Shown here: positions 49,696-62,106 of the stretch, in pieces
How positions within the stretch are numbered: the stretch's first letter is position 1
How the letters are laid out: every line of letters begins with the position of its first letter
Assembly: GCA_015062585.1 (NCBI GenBank)
Contig: SUUJ01000002.1
Coordinates: forward strand, 1-64,000
Direction of reading: 5' to 3'
DNA length: 64,000 nucleotides
Source of the DNA: Alphaproteobacteria bacterium
Lineage (GTDB): Bacteria > Pseudomonadota > Alphaproteobacteria > RF32 > CAG-239
Program-made: the position numbers and the translations under genes
The notes under the pieces: generated by a model
Told to the model about the DNA's origin: nothing
The model's input: the letters and a program-made list of their open reading frames with translations, nothing else
Databases searched by the model: none

Positions 49696-51228
49696 TTACC
49701 TTTTTAATAAAGATTTTCCTGTCATTTCAATAGGTTGCTCAATATTTAACAAATCAAGCATGGTTGGCGCAATATCAGCCAAACAACCATCATTCATTGT
49801 TTTAACACCGGATTTATCATTAACCAAAACAGCTTGAACTTTTCCTACCGTATGAGCAGTATATGGTTGTCCTGTTTTTTCATCAACCATTTTTTCGGCG
49901 TTACCATGATCCGCAGTAATAATCAAAACACCGCCGACATTTTTTATGGCTTGCTCAACTTTGCCCAAACAAATATCGACAGCCTCAACAGCTTTTAAGG
50001 CTGCGTCCATAATTCCTGTGTGTCCGACCATGTCACCATTGGCAAAGTTACAAACAATTACATCAAAGCGTTTATCTTCAATGGCTTTTACCAATTGTTC
50101 GGTAACCTCATAAACACTCATTTCCGGCTTCAAGTCATAAGTTGCAACCTTAGGGCTGGCAATCAATATTCTTTCTTCACCCTTAAACTCTTTTTCTTCT
50201 CCGCCATTAAAGAAGAAAGTTACATGAGCATATTTTTCTGTTTCGGCGATTCTCAATTGTGTCAAGCCGTTATTAGCCACAACTTCGCCCAAGATGTTAA
50301 CCAAAGCCTCCGGAGGAAAGATTGTTTTCATAAAACGGTTATGGTCAACCGAATATTCCGTCATTCCCACACTATTTGACAATTTAACGATTTTCTTGCG
50401 TTCAAAACCGGTAAATTCGCTATCGGCCAAGGCATAAAGAATCTCGCGAGCTCTATCAGCTCTAAAATTAGCCATCAAAACAGCGTCACCATCTTCCATA
50501 CCGTTATAATCTCCGATTACCACCGGCAACACAAATTCATCGGTAACTTTGTTTTTGTAAGAATCTTTAATAGCTTCATCAGCTGTAGCAAAGCGTTTTC
50601 CGTCAGCCATAACTAAGTTGTTATAAGCCAGTTCCACTCTATCCCAGCGTTTATCTCTGTCCATGGCATAAAAACGACCTTCGATAGTAGCTATCTCAAC
50701 ACCGTTTAAACCTTTTATTTCGTTAGAAAACTGAGCTAAATAACCTTCGGCAGAAGAAGGAGGTGTATCACGACCGTCCAAAAAGGCGTGAATTTTTACC
50801 TTAACACCGGCAGATGAAATAATTTTTGCCAAAGCCACAATGTGATTTTGCATAGAATGAACGCCACCGGGAGACATTAAACCCATCAAATGACAAGATT
50901 TTTTATTTAATTTCAAAGTGTTAATCATATCAAGTAAAATAGGATTATTTGCTAAAGATCCGTCTTTTATAGCCAAATCGATTTTAGGTAAATCTTGCAT
51001 AACTACACGACCGGCGCCCAGATTAGTGTGACCTACTTCAGAATTTCCCATTTGTCCGTCCGGAAGGCCGACGGCTAAGCCGGAAGTTTCGATTAAACTA
51101 TGCGGACACTCGTTTAATAATCTGTGCCAATTAGGAGTGTTTCCGTTTTCAATAGCATTATCCGGAGTTTTTTCTTCACGATAACCCCATCCGTCCAAAA
51201 TAAGTAGCATTACAGGTTTTTGTGTCAT
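49696..51228 (-). CDS. gpmI: 2,3-bisphosphoglycerate-independent phosphoglycerate mutase
   Basis: This 510-residue manganese-dependent enzyme interconverts 3- and 2-phosphoglycerate in glycolysis. The metal-binding LLILDGWGYRE (D12) and the phosphoserine site MGNSEVGH (S63) are in place, with NFANGDMVGHTG and TADHGNAE near the C-terminus. Length is normal. It is the first gene of the gpmI-envC-ctpA-deacetylase-rppH run, with three bases to envC. Confidence 0.98.
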   Translation of the reverse strand: MTQKPVMLLILDGWGYREEKTPDNAIENGNTPNWHRLLNECPHSLIETSGLAVGLPDGQMGNSEVGHTNLGAGRVVMQDLPKIDLAIKDGSLANNPILLDMINTLKLNKKSCHLMGLMSPGGVHSMQNHIVALAKIISSAGVKVKIHAFLDGRDTPPSSAEGYLAQFSNEIKGLNGVEIATIEGRFYAMDRDKRWDRVELAYNNLVMADGKRFATADEAIKDSYKNKVTDEFVLPVVIGDYNGMEDGDAVLMANFRADRAREILYALADSEFTGFERKKIVKLSNSVGMTEYSVDHNRFMKTIFPPEALVNILGEVVANNGLTQLRIAETEKYAHVTFFFNGGEEKEFKGEERILIASPKVATYDLKPEMSVYEVTEQLVKAIEDKRFDVIVCNFANGDMVGHTGIMDAALKAVEAVDICLGKVEQAIKNVGGVLIITADHGNAEKMVDEKTGQPYTAHTVGKVQAVLVNDKSGVKTMNDGCLADIAPTMLDLLNIEQPIEMTGKSLLKR

Positions 51229-51306
51229 TTAATTATTCCTTTATTTTATTATTTTTCGTTATTATATATAATATTTTACAAACTAAAAGCACTAATTTTT
51301 AATTTG

Positions 51307-53103
51307 TTATTGCATAATTTTTTTCCATATACGAGCCGGCAGTCCCGAACCGTAAATACCTTGCATTGGAGAGTTATCGTCATTACCCACCCAAACAACG
51401 CAAATTTTATTTTCATCAAACCCTACAAACCAGGCATCTCGATTGTCTTGAGAAGTTCCGGTTTTGCCGAAAACTTCTTTTCCGAAATGAGCATATCTTC
51501 CTGTGCCGGTTTTTAAAACCTCGCGCAATAATTTTCGCGTATAATCTACCTCTTTTTCCGTAAAAATTCTTACTTTTTCCGAGGGGTTTCTCTGATATAA
51601 TTGAAATCCGTCATTGGTATAAATTTCTTTTACGCTATAAGGCCAAACCGAAAAACCACCGTTAGCAATAGAGGTGTAGGCTCTAGCCATATCTATCATT
51701 TTTACACCGGATGTTCCCAAGGCCAAAGATAAATCATTATCCAAAGGAGTGGTAATTCCTGATTTTTTAGCTGTTTTTATGATGTTGCTGACGCCGATAT
51801 CTTTAGCTAATCGCACTGTTGCCAAATTTAATGACTGTGCAAAAGCTGTTCTTAAAGAAACATCGCCATAAACTCTGCCATCATGATTCTTTGGTTGCCA
51901 ATCTTCAATTTTTATCGGTTTGTCAGATATAATATCATCAGGCGTAAAGCCTTTTTGAATAGCGGTCAGATAAACAAAAAGCTTAAAAGCAGAGCCCGGT
52001 TGACGCAAAGCTTGAGTTGTTCGGTTAAACTGACTGTCAAAATAATCGATTCCTCCGGCCATGGCTTTTATGGCACCGGTGTAATCCATTACCAGAACAG
52101 CGCCGTTTGTTACATTAAAATCTTTAGCTTTTTCAATTTCTTCACGCAGTATTTTAGATGCTTTTTCCTGTAAATCTTGATCTAAAGTGGTTATAGCATA
52201 GATATCAGCTTCCTTCTCGCCGATATGATCATTGATTTCACTCAAGGCCCAGTCCGCAAAATAAGCGCCGTTTTTTACTTTAACTTCTTTTCCTTTGCCT
52301 AAAGGCATTTTTTTCACGCGCTCCAAATCGCTGTCGGATAATAAGTTGTTTTCGTGCATAATTTTTAATACAACATTTGCTCGAGCCAAAGAATCTTCTT
52401 TTGAGCGAATAGGATTATATCTTGACGGAGCTTTCAGCATACCGGCTAAAATAGCACTTTCTAAGATGTTTACATCTCGAGAGGTTTTTTGAAAATATTT
52501 TTGTGAAGCGGCCTCGATTCCATAAGCTCCATGTCCGAAATAAACTCTGTTCAAGTAAAGCGACAATATTTGTTCTTTATTAAACTTGTGTTCGAGCCAA
52601 AAAGCCAAAAGAAGCTCTTGAACTTTACGGTTTATAGTCTTTTTGTTGGTAAGGAACAGATTTTTAGCAACTTGTTGTGTGATTGTACTTCCGCCTTGAG
52701 CATATCTGCCGGCAAAAAGATTGGTTATCATGGCGCGAGTAAAAGAGATAATGTCAAAACCGAAATGATTATAAAAACGCTTATCTTCGGTAAAAACAAT
52801 TGCATCAACAAGATATTGGGGCAAATCTTCTGCCGGTACAAATTCAGAATAAACCGTTCCGAAACTTTGAACTTCATTGCCGTTTTCGGCCAACACGGTA
52901 GTTGCCGGCAATCTTGTTCGGTTAATCGCTTCTTTCATATTCGGCAAAGTGATTATACAATACGCAATATATAAAACTACCGGTATTGCAACGATTCCGG
53001 CCAATTTAATATATTTCATCAAGCCTATTTTCTTTTTCTTTGATGTTTTACGCTTTTTTGAGGATGATTTTTTAGATCTTTTAACCACTTTTTGCCCTTT
53101 CAT
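51307..53103 (-). CDS. Class A penicillin-binding protein (PBP1a type)
   Basis: This 598-residue bifunctional peptidoglycan synthase starts with a very basic cytoplasmic end (KRSKKSSSKKRKTSKKKK), followed by one membrane segment (about 30-50). The glycosyltransferase domain has E106 in TEDKRFYNHFGFD and GGSTITQQVAKNL. The transpeptidase has SAFK (S371, K374), SLN at 424-426 and KTGTS at 547-551. It is short for a PBP1a, with no OB-fold insertion or long C-tail. No good ribosome site precedes the ATG at 53103. It is monocistronic and opposite to polA. Confidence 0.92.
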   Translation of the reverse strand: MKGQKVVKRSKKSSSKKRKTSKKKKIGLMKYIKLAGIVAIPVVLYIAYCIITLPNMKEAINRTRLPATTVLAENGNEVQSFGTVYSEFVPAEDLPQYLVDAIVFTEDKRFYNHFGFDIISFTRAMITNLFAGRYAQGGSTITQQVAKNLFLTNKKTINRKVQELLLAFWLEHKFNKEQILSLYLNRVYFGHGAYGIEAASQKYFQKTSRDVNILESAILAGMLKAPSRYNPIRSKEDSLARANVVLKIMHENNLLSDSDLERVKKMPLGKGKEVKVKNGAYFADWALSEINDHIGEKEADIYAITTLDQDLQEKASKILREEIEKAKDFNVTNGAVLVMDYTGAIKAMAGGIDYFDSQFNRTTQALRQPGSAFKLFVYLTAIQKGFTPDDIISDKPIKIEDWQPKNHDGRVYGDVSLRTAFAQSLNLATVRLAKDIGVSNIIKTAKKSGITTPLDNDLSLALGTSGVKMIDMARAYTSIANGGFSVWPYSVKEIYTNDGFQLYQRNPSEKVRIFTEKEVDYTRKLLREVLKTGTGRYAHFGKEVFGKTGTSQDNRDAWFVGFDENKICVVWVGNDDNSPMQGIYGSGLPARIWKKIMQ

Positions 53104-53174
53104 AAGAATGTTCTAAGATATAATAAAACAAAAAGGTTAAATAAAATTTTAATTGGGTAAATTCTTTTTAATTA

Positions 53175-53203
53175 TTGGCTAAAAATCAAAAAGGTTATAT
53201 ATT
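53175..53203 (+). promoter_or_regulatory. polA promoter
   Basis: TTGGCT (53175-53180) and TATATT (53198-53203) are separated by 17 bases, 32 bases before the polA start, which has TAAGGAA upstream. Confidence 0.65.
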
Positions 53204-53234
53204 CAAAACATTAAAGATTTTTAAGGAATAAAAT

Positions 53235-55967
53235 ATGTCGCAAAAAATATGTCTGATTGATGGTTCCGGATACATTTTCAGGGCTTTTTACGGGCTTCCG
53301 CCGTTAACATCTCCCGAAGGAGTGCCTGTAAATGCTGTTTATGGCTTTACCAATATGTTTTTAAAGCTTACAACCAAGATTCCTTGCGACTATTGTTTGG
53401 TTTTGTTCGACGCTAAGCGTCAAAATTTCAGAAATCAAATTTTTGCCGACTATAAAGGAACTCGCAAAGAAACCCCGGAAGAGCTTATTCCTCAATTTCC
53501 CATAATCCGCGAGGCTGTTGATGTCTTAAACATAAATCATTTGGAAATGGAAGGTTATGAGGCTGATGACCTGATTGCCACCTATACCGAAAAAGCTTTA
53601 GCCAAAGGTTTAGAGGTAGTAGTTGTTTCCGGCGATAAAGACTTAATGCAACTGATTCGTCCTAATGTCGAATTTTATGATCCGATGAAAGACAAATTTT
53701 TTACTCCCGAAGATGTAAAAGAAAAATTTGGCGTATATCCTGACAAAGTTGTCGATGTTCAAGCCCTTTCAGGCGACAGCATAGACAATGTTCCGGGTGT
53801 GGCTGGGATAGGTCCTAAAACGGCGGCTCAGCTGGTTGAAGAGTTCGGATCTTTAGAAGGTATTTTGGAACACGCTCACGAGATAAAACAAGAAAAACGC
53901 CGGCAAACATTGATAGACAATGCCGAAAATGCACGCATTTCATTAAAACTGGTAACTTTGAAAAATGATGTACCGGTTGATTTGGATATAGAAAGTTTTC
54001 ACTGCAAGTGCCCTGATGCTGACAAAATGCACAATTTTATTGATAAATATGGCTTCAATTCATTAAAAAACAGAGCGGAAAAATGGCTTGTAGAACGCTG
54101 TTCAACGGTTGAAAACCTTGATGTTGCGCAAGAAATAAAAAAACAATATCATCTTATTGATGATGAAGAAGGTTTAAAACAACTTGTCGCAAGTATAAAA
54201 AAATCATCCAAAATGGCCGTTTCGGTTATAAGCACCGGACCAAACTATATTTTTGATGATATGATAGGATTGGCTGTCTCTTCGGATTTCGGCGAAAGTT
54301 ACTATATTCCGTTAAAATCATCATCACAAAGCGATGATTTATTTTCCGTTACCACACCTGCTAAACAAATAAGTAAACATCAGTTTGAAAAATATCTGAA
54401 ACCGCTTTTTGAAAGCAAATCGACCTTAAAAATCGGTGCTAATATCAAAAACAGTATGCATTTTATTGCCAAATATTATGGCGCTGTCAATTTCGAGCCT
54501 TATGATGATATTTCGGTAATATCTTATTGTTTGTCAAGCTCGGAGCATACTCACGATATAAACACGCTTGCCAAGGTATATTTTGATGATGATTTGCCAA
54601 AACTTGATGATATTCAAGGAACCGGCAAAAATAAAATCGAGCTTTCTGCCTTAGAAACCGAAATCCTAAAAAATTATATGTGCAAACAAGCTGATTATAT
54701 CTATCGATTGCACGATGTCTTAAAACAAAATCTTATTTCCGAGAGTAAAACATCTGTTTATGAAACTTTTGACAGGCCACTTGTAAAAACACTGTTCAAT
54801 ATGGAATGTCGAGGTGTAAAAATAAATTCGTCTTCGCTAAGAGAATTAAGCGTTTGGTTTGATAAAGAGATGAAAGATATTGAAAAAGAGATTTTTGCAA
54901 TTGCCGGCGAAGAGTTTAATATCGGGTCACCCAAACAGATTGGCGAAATTTTGTTCATAAAAAAAGGATTAAAAGGCAAAAAGACAGCTTCAGGTGCTTG
55001 GGCAACCGGGGCCGAAGTTTTAGAAACTTTGGCCGAAGAGGGCGAAGAGCTGGCGTCAAAAATATTGCAATGGCGAGAAATCAGTAAATTAAAATCAACC
55101 TATACAGATTCTCTTTTTTCTTTGATTGATAAAGAGGGGAGGGTTCATACAACCTACGCGCAAACCGTAGCCAACACCGGAAGACTTGCTTCAAATAACC
55201 CTAATTTGCAAAATATTCCCATCAGAAGCGAAATGGGTAAAAAAATTCGCTCATGTTTTATAGCCAAAGAAGGTCACAAGCTTATTTCTTGTGATTATTC
55301 GCAGGTAGAATTGCGTTTGTTAGCCGATGTCGCCGATGTCAAAAAGCTTAAACAAGCTTTTGCAGATGGTATAGATATTCATACCGCCACTGCGTCGCAT
55401 GTTTTTGGCGTAAAACCTGAAAATGTTGACGCAAATCTGCGTCGTCAAGCCAAAGCTATTAACTTTGGTGTGGTTTACGGAATATCTGCTTTCGGATTGT
55501 CTAAAAACATCAACTCTACACCGGCAGAGGCCAAGGCTTATATTGATGCTTATTTTGAACAAATGCCCGAAATTAAAGCTTATATGGATAAAACAATAGC
55601 TTTTGCTCACGCTAACGGTTTTGTGGAAACACCGTTTGGACGCAAGTGCTCTGTTTTAGGTATTAACGATTCCAACAAACGCCTTGTGGCAAATGCCGAA
55701 AGAGCAGCTATCAACGCTCCAATTCAAGGCGGTGCCGCCGACATCATCAAACTTGCGATGAACAAAATTGAAGCTGAGTTAACAAATCGCGGGCTAAAAA
55801 CCAAAATGTTACTTCAAGTACATGACGAACTTGTTTTCGAAGCACCGGAAAACGAAGTTGATGAAGCCTTGTCCATAATTAAACAATACATGGAAAATAT
55901 TGTCGATTCCTCGGTTGAATTTAAAGCCGAAGCAGGTGTTGGAAACACTTGGACCGAAGCTCACTGA
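53235..55967 (+). CDS. polA: DNA polymerase I with inactive proofreading domain
   Basis: This 910-residue polymerase is used for repair and Okazaki fragment maturation. The N-terminal 5' nuclease is complete (ICLIDGSGYIFRAFYGLPPL, EADDLIATY, GDSIDNVPGV). The 3'-5' exonuclease fold is present but its acidic residues are lost: the Exo I DTE is replaced by IST (about 332-334), and the Exo II NxKxD reads NIKNS (403-407). The polymerase is intact: motif A DYSQVELR (D687), motif B RRQAKAINFG (about 736-745) and motif C HDE at 863-865. It overlaps nothing and is followed closely by a convergent gene. Confidence 0.97.
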   Translation: MSQKICLIDGSGYIFRAFYGLPPLTSPEGVPVNAVYGFTNMFLKLTTKIPCDYCLVLFDAKRQNFRNQIFADYKGTRKETPEELIPQFPIIREAVDVLNINHLEMEGYEADDLIATYTEKALAKGLEVVVVSGDKDLMQLIRPNVEFYDPMKDKFFTPEDVKEKFGVYPDKVVDVQALSGDSIDNVPGVAGIGPKTAAQLVEEFGSLEGILEHAHEIKQEKRRQTLIDNAENARISLKLVTLKNDVPVDLDIESFHCKCPDADKMHNFIDKYGFNSLKNRAEKWLVERCSTVENLDVAQEIKKQYHLIDDEEGLKQLVASIKKSSKMAVSVISTGPNYIFDDMIGLAVSSDFGESYYIPLKSSSQSDDLFSVTTPAKQISKHQFEKYLKPLFESKSTLKIGANIKNSMHFIAKYYGAVNFEPYDDISVISYCLSSSEHTHDINTLAKVYFDDDLPKLDDIQGTGKNKIELSALETEILKNYMCKQADYIYRLHDVLKQNLISESKTSVYETFDRPLVKTLFNMECRGVKINSSSLRELSVWFDKEMKDIEKEIFAIAGEEFNIGSPKQIGEILFIKKGLKGKKTASGAWATGAEVLETLAEEGEELASKILQWREISKLKSTYTDSLFSLIDKEGRVHTTYAQTVANTGRLASNNPNLQNIPIRSEMGKKIRSCFIAKEGHKLISCDYSQVELRLLADVADVKKLKQAFADGIDIHTATASHVFGVKPENVDANLRRQAKAINFGVVYGISAFGLSKNINSTPAEAKAYIDAYFEQMPEIKAYMDKTIAFAHANGFVETPFGRKCSVLGINDSNKRLVANAERAAINAPIQGGAADIIKLAMNKIEAELTNRGLKTKMLLQVHDELVFEAPENEVDEALSIIKQYMENIVDSSVEFKAEAGVGNTWTEAH

Positions 55968-55970
55968 TTT

Positions 55971-58286
55971 TTAAGAAACTCTTCCGCTCGGTCTTTGATT
56001 GAAACTAACACGCACAGGCGCTTTACTAAAGTCAATAGGGGTGTAGTTTTGTTTTATTGCTTTCATACTTTCAATACATCTTGGGTTTTCTGTTTCTAAT
56101 ACATTAGCATACCTTGTTGCAATATCATCCCATTTTTCTCTTTCTTTAGACCCTTTTGGAGGAATAGCATCACCAAAAATTTCTTTTTCAAATTTTTCGA
56201 CATCTTGTCCGCAATAAAACTCTCCTAAGTGCTTTTGATAAAACTTGTGAGTGCAATAAGACTCTATATTGGTAACAATGTAATGATCGTGAAAATCGGT
56301 ATTAGAAACATGTTGTCTTACATAATTGCTGTCAATCAAACCCTCTTTTTTAGCCAAGGCAACAACAGTGCTTTCCATGTTTGCGTCGCTTAAAGAGCCA
56401 TAGTCTGCGGGGCAAAGACCTTTTATTGAAGAGCGAGGATATTGTGTCTGAAAGATATCTTGTAAATAAAATCTTCCGGTTGCAATTCTGTTAATATCTG
56501 TTTCTTCACCTTTTTGATCGGTATAAAGCGGTGGTTCGGCAATATTTTTACCAAAACGAGAGTTTATTTCTTTGGCCAGTTTAACCGAATCATCATAACT
56601 TCCGACATAAATAGTCATACCTTTTCCATTATCTCCTCCACTGGCGATTTTATGATCTACGTCAAGAGCTTCTAAAAATTCCGCTACAGCCTTAGTTGTG
56701 GCGTGTTCTCTATTTGGTACGACATCTAAGTGAAGTTTCCATCCTTGCCATGCTCTATTAGATGAAGAGTTATATGCAGATGATTTTTGAGGTAGTCCTG
56801 TTTCTTTTATATGTTCTGCCGTACGTGGATTTTTTTCGTCTCCGGTGCGAGCAATAGCTTCTTCTTTGGCTTTTTTTCGTTCTTGAGTTTTTACAATGTA
56901 ACTTAACTCAGCTTGTTCCATCGGGCTGATGTTTTTTGTTTTTGCTTTTGCCTCAAGAACGCGTTTTCGCTCATTTTTAGTTTTTTCATAAGGTTTTAAA
57001 TTTTTATTTTCTGGATTCTCTTCCTCAGTATCATTATTTCTAAACTGCTGTTTATTTTGCAATGTTTTAAGCAACATAGCAGTTTGAGTTTCAATAGAGT
57101 TCAAAAACTCATCATTAAGCTCAGGAGCTCCGATAGTTTTTACCGGCGGATTAGATGTCATAGCAGCGGCCAACAGTCTTGCCTTAAATTCCGGTGATTT
57201 TATATTACCGAAAGAAATGGTCTTGTTGTCTTTTTTAGCTTTTGCCACTAATTCCTTGAAAACAACCATATCAGGAATTTTCGACTTACCGTCTTTGTCT
57301 TTTGCGCTCAAAGAAACATTGTTTTTCGAAGACGCATTAACAAAAGTGCACGCACCGTCTTCAGTTTTTAGTTTAGCTCTAAAATTGATATCTTTTTCAT
57401 CTTCTTCATATTGCCATTTCATCTTTTGAGCAATGTTTTTGGCAAAAGTACGCCATGGTTGCTTAAATTCATCGGTTGCTTCTGTGTTTGGCGGCAATTC
57501 TTGAGAAGAATCAACAACATTGGTTTGATTATTTGGTGTGCGTTCATTTTTAATAACTTTTCCGAGATACGCTCTCATAGACTCAATACATTGATCGCAA
57601 AAAAGCTTGGGTTTATTTGCTTCTTCCAGAGGAGCAAAAGCAACATCTCTGCCGATACAGCCTTTTGTTGCGCAGTGTACACCGTATTTTGTGTCGGTTA
57701 TATTACTTCTATCATCCGGCGTGGCTTCAAAAACATGGCTAAATTCGTGAAGGATAAGCCTTTTGAATTTATTTTGAGTAAAGCAACTTGTCGAAACGAC
57801 AGTTCCTACTTGCGGTGTTGATATACCAAAACCAAATAAACCATCTTCATTGTATATTTTTTTGTTTGTAATACCGATACGAAAATAGTTTGTCGGCGTG
57901 TTTGCATTTAAATGCGAATTTTTCCATTTTACTTGTTCTGCAGCTGCTTTGCTATAATTAAAACCGCCGTTTTCACGCTTGCTAAAAGCTTCATACCAGG
58001 CCATAGATTCTCCCGGTACAAGATATCTGCCGTTTGGCAAAGCTATAAACTCATCATTGCCGTTAGGATAATATTGTTCAAATTGCTCTTTTGATATTGT
58101 CCCGTCAAAGTCAATGGATTTTCCGGTCAAAACATTTGTTAATTTATTTTTATAACGAACTTCTATCCCAAAGCGGTCTTTATATTCAGGGAAAAGATCC
58201 AAAAATTCTTTACAGGACTCAATAGCTGTATTTACGTAATTAACAGAAACATCTTCAGCCACATCTATAACAAAAGAATACTTCAT
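55971..58286 (-). CDS. Multidomain protein with archaemetzincin-like zinc site, candidate effector
   Basis: This 771-residue protein combines unusual parts. Residues 178-236 hold HEFSH (180-184), then HC (204-205), C210, C230 and C233. The spacing C-x4-C-x19-C-x2-C equals that of archaemetzincins (M54 family), but the usual short gap between HExxH and the third ligand is stretched, and the methionine after the second cysteine is missing. Residues 340-392 (VVFKELVAKAKKDNKTISFG) look like an LPD7-type large polyvalent protein domain. Residues 425-500 are a charged coiled linker. A compact domain follows (515-610, GKGMTIYVGSYDDSVKLA). I use the ATG at 58286 after AGAGG. Function unknown; a secreted or injected role is inference. 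Confidence 0.65.
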   Translation of the reverse strand: MKYSFVIDVAEDVSVNYVNTAIESCKEFLDLFPEYKDRFGIEVRYKNKLTNVLTGKSIDFDGTISKEQFEQYYPNGNDEFIALPNGRYLVPGESMAWYEAFSKRENGGFNYSKAAAEQVKWKNSHLNANTPTNYFRIGITNKKIYNEDGLFGFGISTPQVGTVVSTSCFTQNKFKRLILHEFSHVFEATPDDRSNITDTKYGVHCATKGCIGRDVAFAPLEEANKPKLFCDQCIESMRAYLGKVIKNERTPNNQTNVVDSSQELPPNTEATDEFKQPWRTFAKNIAQKMKWQYEEDEKDINFRAKLKTEDGACTFVNASSKNNVSLSAKDKDGKSKIPDMVVFKELVAKAKKDNKTISFGNIKSPEFKARLLAAAMTSNPPVKTIGAPELNDEFLNSIETQTAMLLKTLQNKQQFRNNDTEEENPENKNLKPYEKTKNERKRVLEAKAKTKNISPMEQAELSYIVKTQERKKAKEEAIARTGDEKNPRTAEHIKETGLPQKSSAYNSSSNRAWQGWKLHLDVVPNREHATTKAVAEFLEALDVDHKIASGGDNGKGMTIYVGSYDDSVKLAKEINSRFGKNIAEPPLYTDQKGEETDINRIATGRFYLQDIFQTQYPRSSIKGLCPADYGSLSDANMESTVVALAKKEGLIDSNYVRQHVSNTDFHDHYIVTNIESYCTHKFYQKHLGEFYCGQDVEKFEKEIFGDAIPPKGSKEREKWDDIATRYANVLETENPRCIESMKAIKQNYTPIDFSKAPVRVSFNQRPSGRVS

Positions 58287-58394
58287 CAAAAACCTCTTTT
58301 AGCTTTTTTTGTTGCATTCAGAATATCATAAATTAAGCCTTTTTTCAATTACAAATTTTATGCACAAAAAATCGGGAAAACTTTAAATTTTTCT

Positions 58395-60893
<2,499 letters not shown>

Positions 60894-60900
60894 TCACAAA

Positions 60901-60927
60901 AAAAAGCCTCGATTTTCGAGGCTTTTT
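60901..60927 (+). terminator. Rho-independent terminator after gyrB
   Basis: AAAAAGCCTCGA and TCGAGGCTTTTT form a 12-base stem around a three-base loop. Confidence 0.95.
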
Positions 60928-60967
60928 ATTTGTTTGCTTTGTTGAAAATTTGTAAAAATAAAATATG

Positions 60968-60995
60968 TTGACTAAAATTAAGCAAAGCTTACAAT
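60968..60995 (+). promoter_or_regulatory. Porin gene promoter
   Basis: TTGACT (60968-60973) and TACAAT (60990-60995) have 16-base spacing. AAAAGGA and the ATG at 61027 follow. Confidence 0.7.
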
Positions 60996-61026
60996 CACAT
61001 ATCACCACACAAAAGGAAATATATAG

Positions 61027-62103
61027 ATGAAACTACATCAAGCTGTTGCATTATTTTTTATTGTTTTACCGACTTTTGCCGAAGCGGGAGAATGGTCTTA
61101 CAATATAGAGGGGCATGCACAGGGACTGTATGGTTATACCGACACAAAAAAACATAATCATGGCGTAGGAAAAGCTAATATTAACACATCAATAGATTAT
61201 TTGTTTGAAAATGATGACAGACTTAGTCTGAATTTTGATATTATGGGCGGAATAGATAAAGAGTTACAAGATTACAATCAAGGGCGCTGGGGCGAAGAAG
61301 CTTATGTAATTTATGACTCTTCCTATGGTCAAATAATGTTGGGTCAAGTATATAATGTGGCGTCACTTTTTCATAATGGAGCATATACAACCGGCGCTTT
61401 GTCAAATCCGTCAGATATAGTTGATTTTTTATCAAATCCCAATTGGCGCCGCACATCAAAAGAAACTTATTTTGCCACACTTAATTCAACCGACATAAAC
61501 ACCGACGGCGTTGCTCCGAAGATTAACTATATTTCACCTGAATATAAAGGAACAGCTATCGGTTTTTCATATATGCCGGATAGTTATAATCGTCGAGGCC
61601 TAATCAACAAACATTCAGATTATGCCCATGATGACGGATTTGTCGGCGCAATATATAATGATATGGATTTTAACTTTTTTAGCACTCAAGCTTCTTTCGG
61701 TTATGCCCAATACCACGGAAACGACAAAGAATTTTCTTATTCTTTGCGCATAAACAAAGGTAATTGGCATATCGGCGGTGGTTATCGCAAAACTTATATC
61801 GACGGTGACGACAAATCAAAAAAATCTCAAGATTTGCTATCTGACTTTGACTCATATCGCGAGGGCGAGGCATGGAATATAGGTATTGGCTTTGAATTTG
61901 GCCCCATTCAATCAAGTTTGAACTATTTCGAAAGCTCATCCGATAATACGGATAATCAAAACAAAATGGTTGCCTTTTCCAACCAATACCAGTTTAATGA
62001 ATACATAGATATTTATATAGCTGCTGCTCACACCGATTATGAAAATATTTATGAAAGTAAGTCAGGTTATGCTATTGTCAGCGGAATAGGAGTAAAATTT
62101 TAA
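61027..62103 (+). CDS. Outer-membrane porin
   Basis: This 358-residue precursor has a signal peptide (MKLHQAVALFFIVLPTFAEA). The mature protein starts GEWSYNIEGHAQGLYGY and is made of alternating amphipathic strands. The porin-type loop appears in YGQIMLGQVYNVASLFHNG, and the C-terminal strand ends GIGVKF with the phenylalanine used for outer-membrane insertion. It resembles 16-strand general porins of alphaproteobacteria. Strong promoter, ribosome site and a nearby response regulator suggest regulated expression. Confidence 0.88.
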   Translation: MKLHQAVALFFIVLPTFAEAGEWSYNIEGHAQGLYGYTDTKKHNHGVGKANINTSIDYLFENDDRLSLNFDIMGGIDKELQDYNQGRWGEEAYVIYDSSYGQIMLGQVYNVASLFHNGAYTTGALSNPSDIVDFLSNPNWRRTSKETYFATLNSTDINTDGVAPKINYISPEYKGTAIGFSYMPDSYNRRGLINKHSDYAHDDGFVGAIYNDMDFNFFSTQASFGYAQYHGNDKEFSYSLRINKGNWHIGGGYRKTYIDGDDKSKKSQDLLSDFDSYREGEAWNIGIGFEFGPIQSSLNYFESSSDNTDNQNKMVAFSNQYQFNEYIDIYIAAAHTDYENIYESKSGYAIVSGIGVKF

Positions 62104-62106
62104 GTT

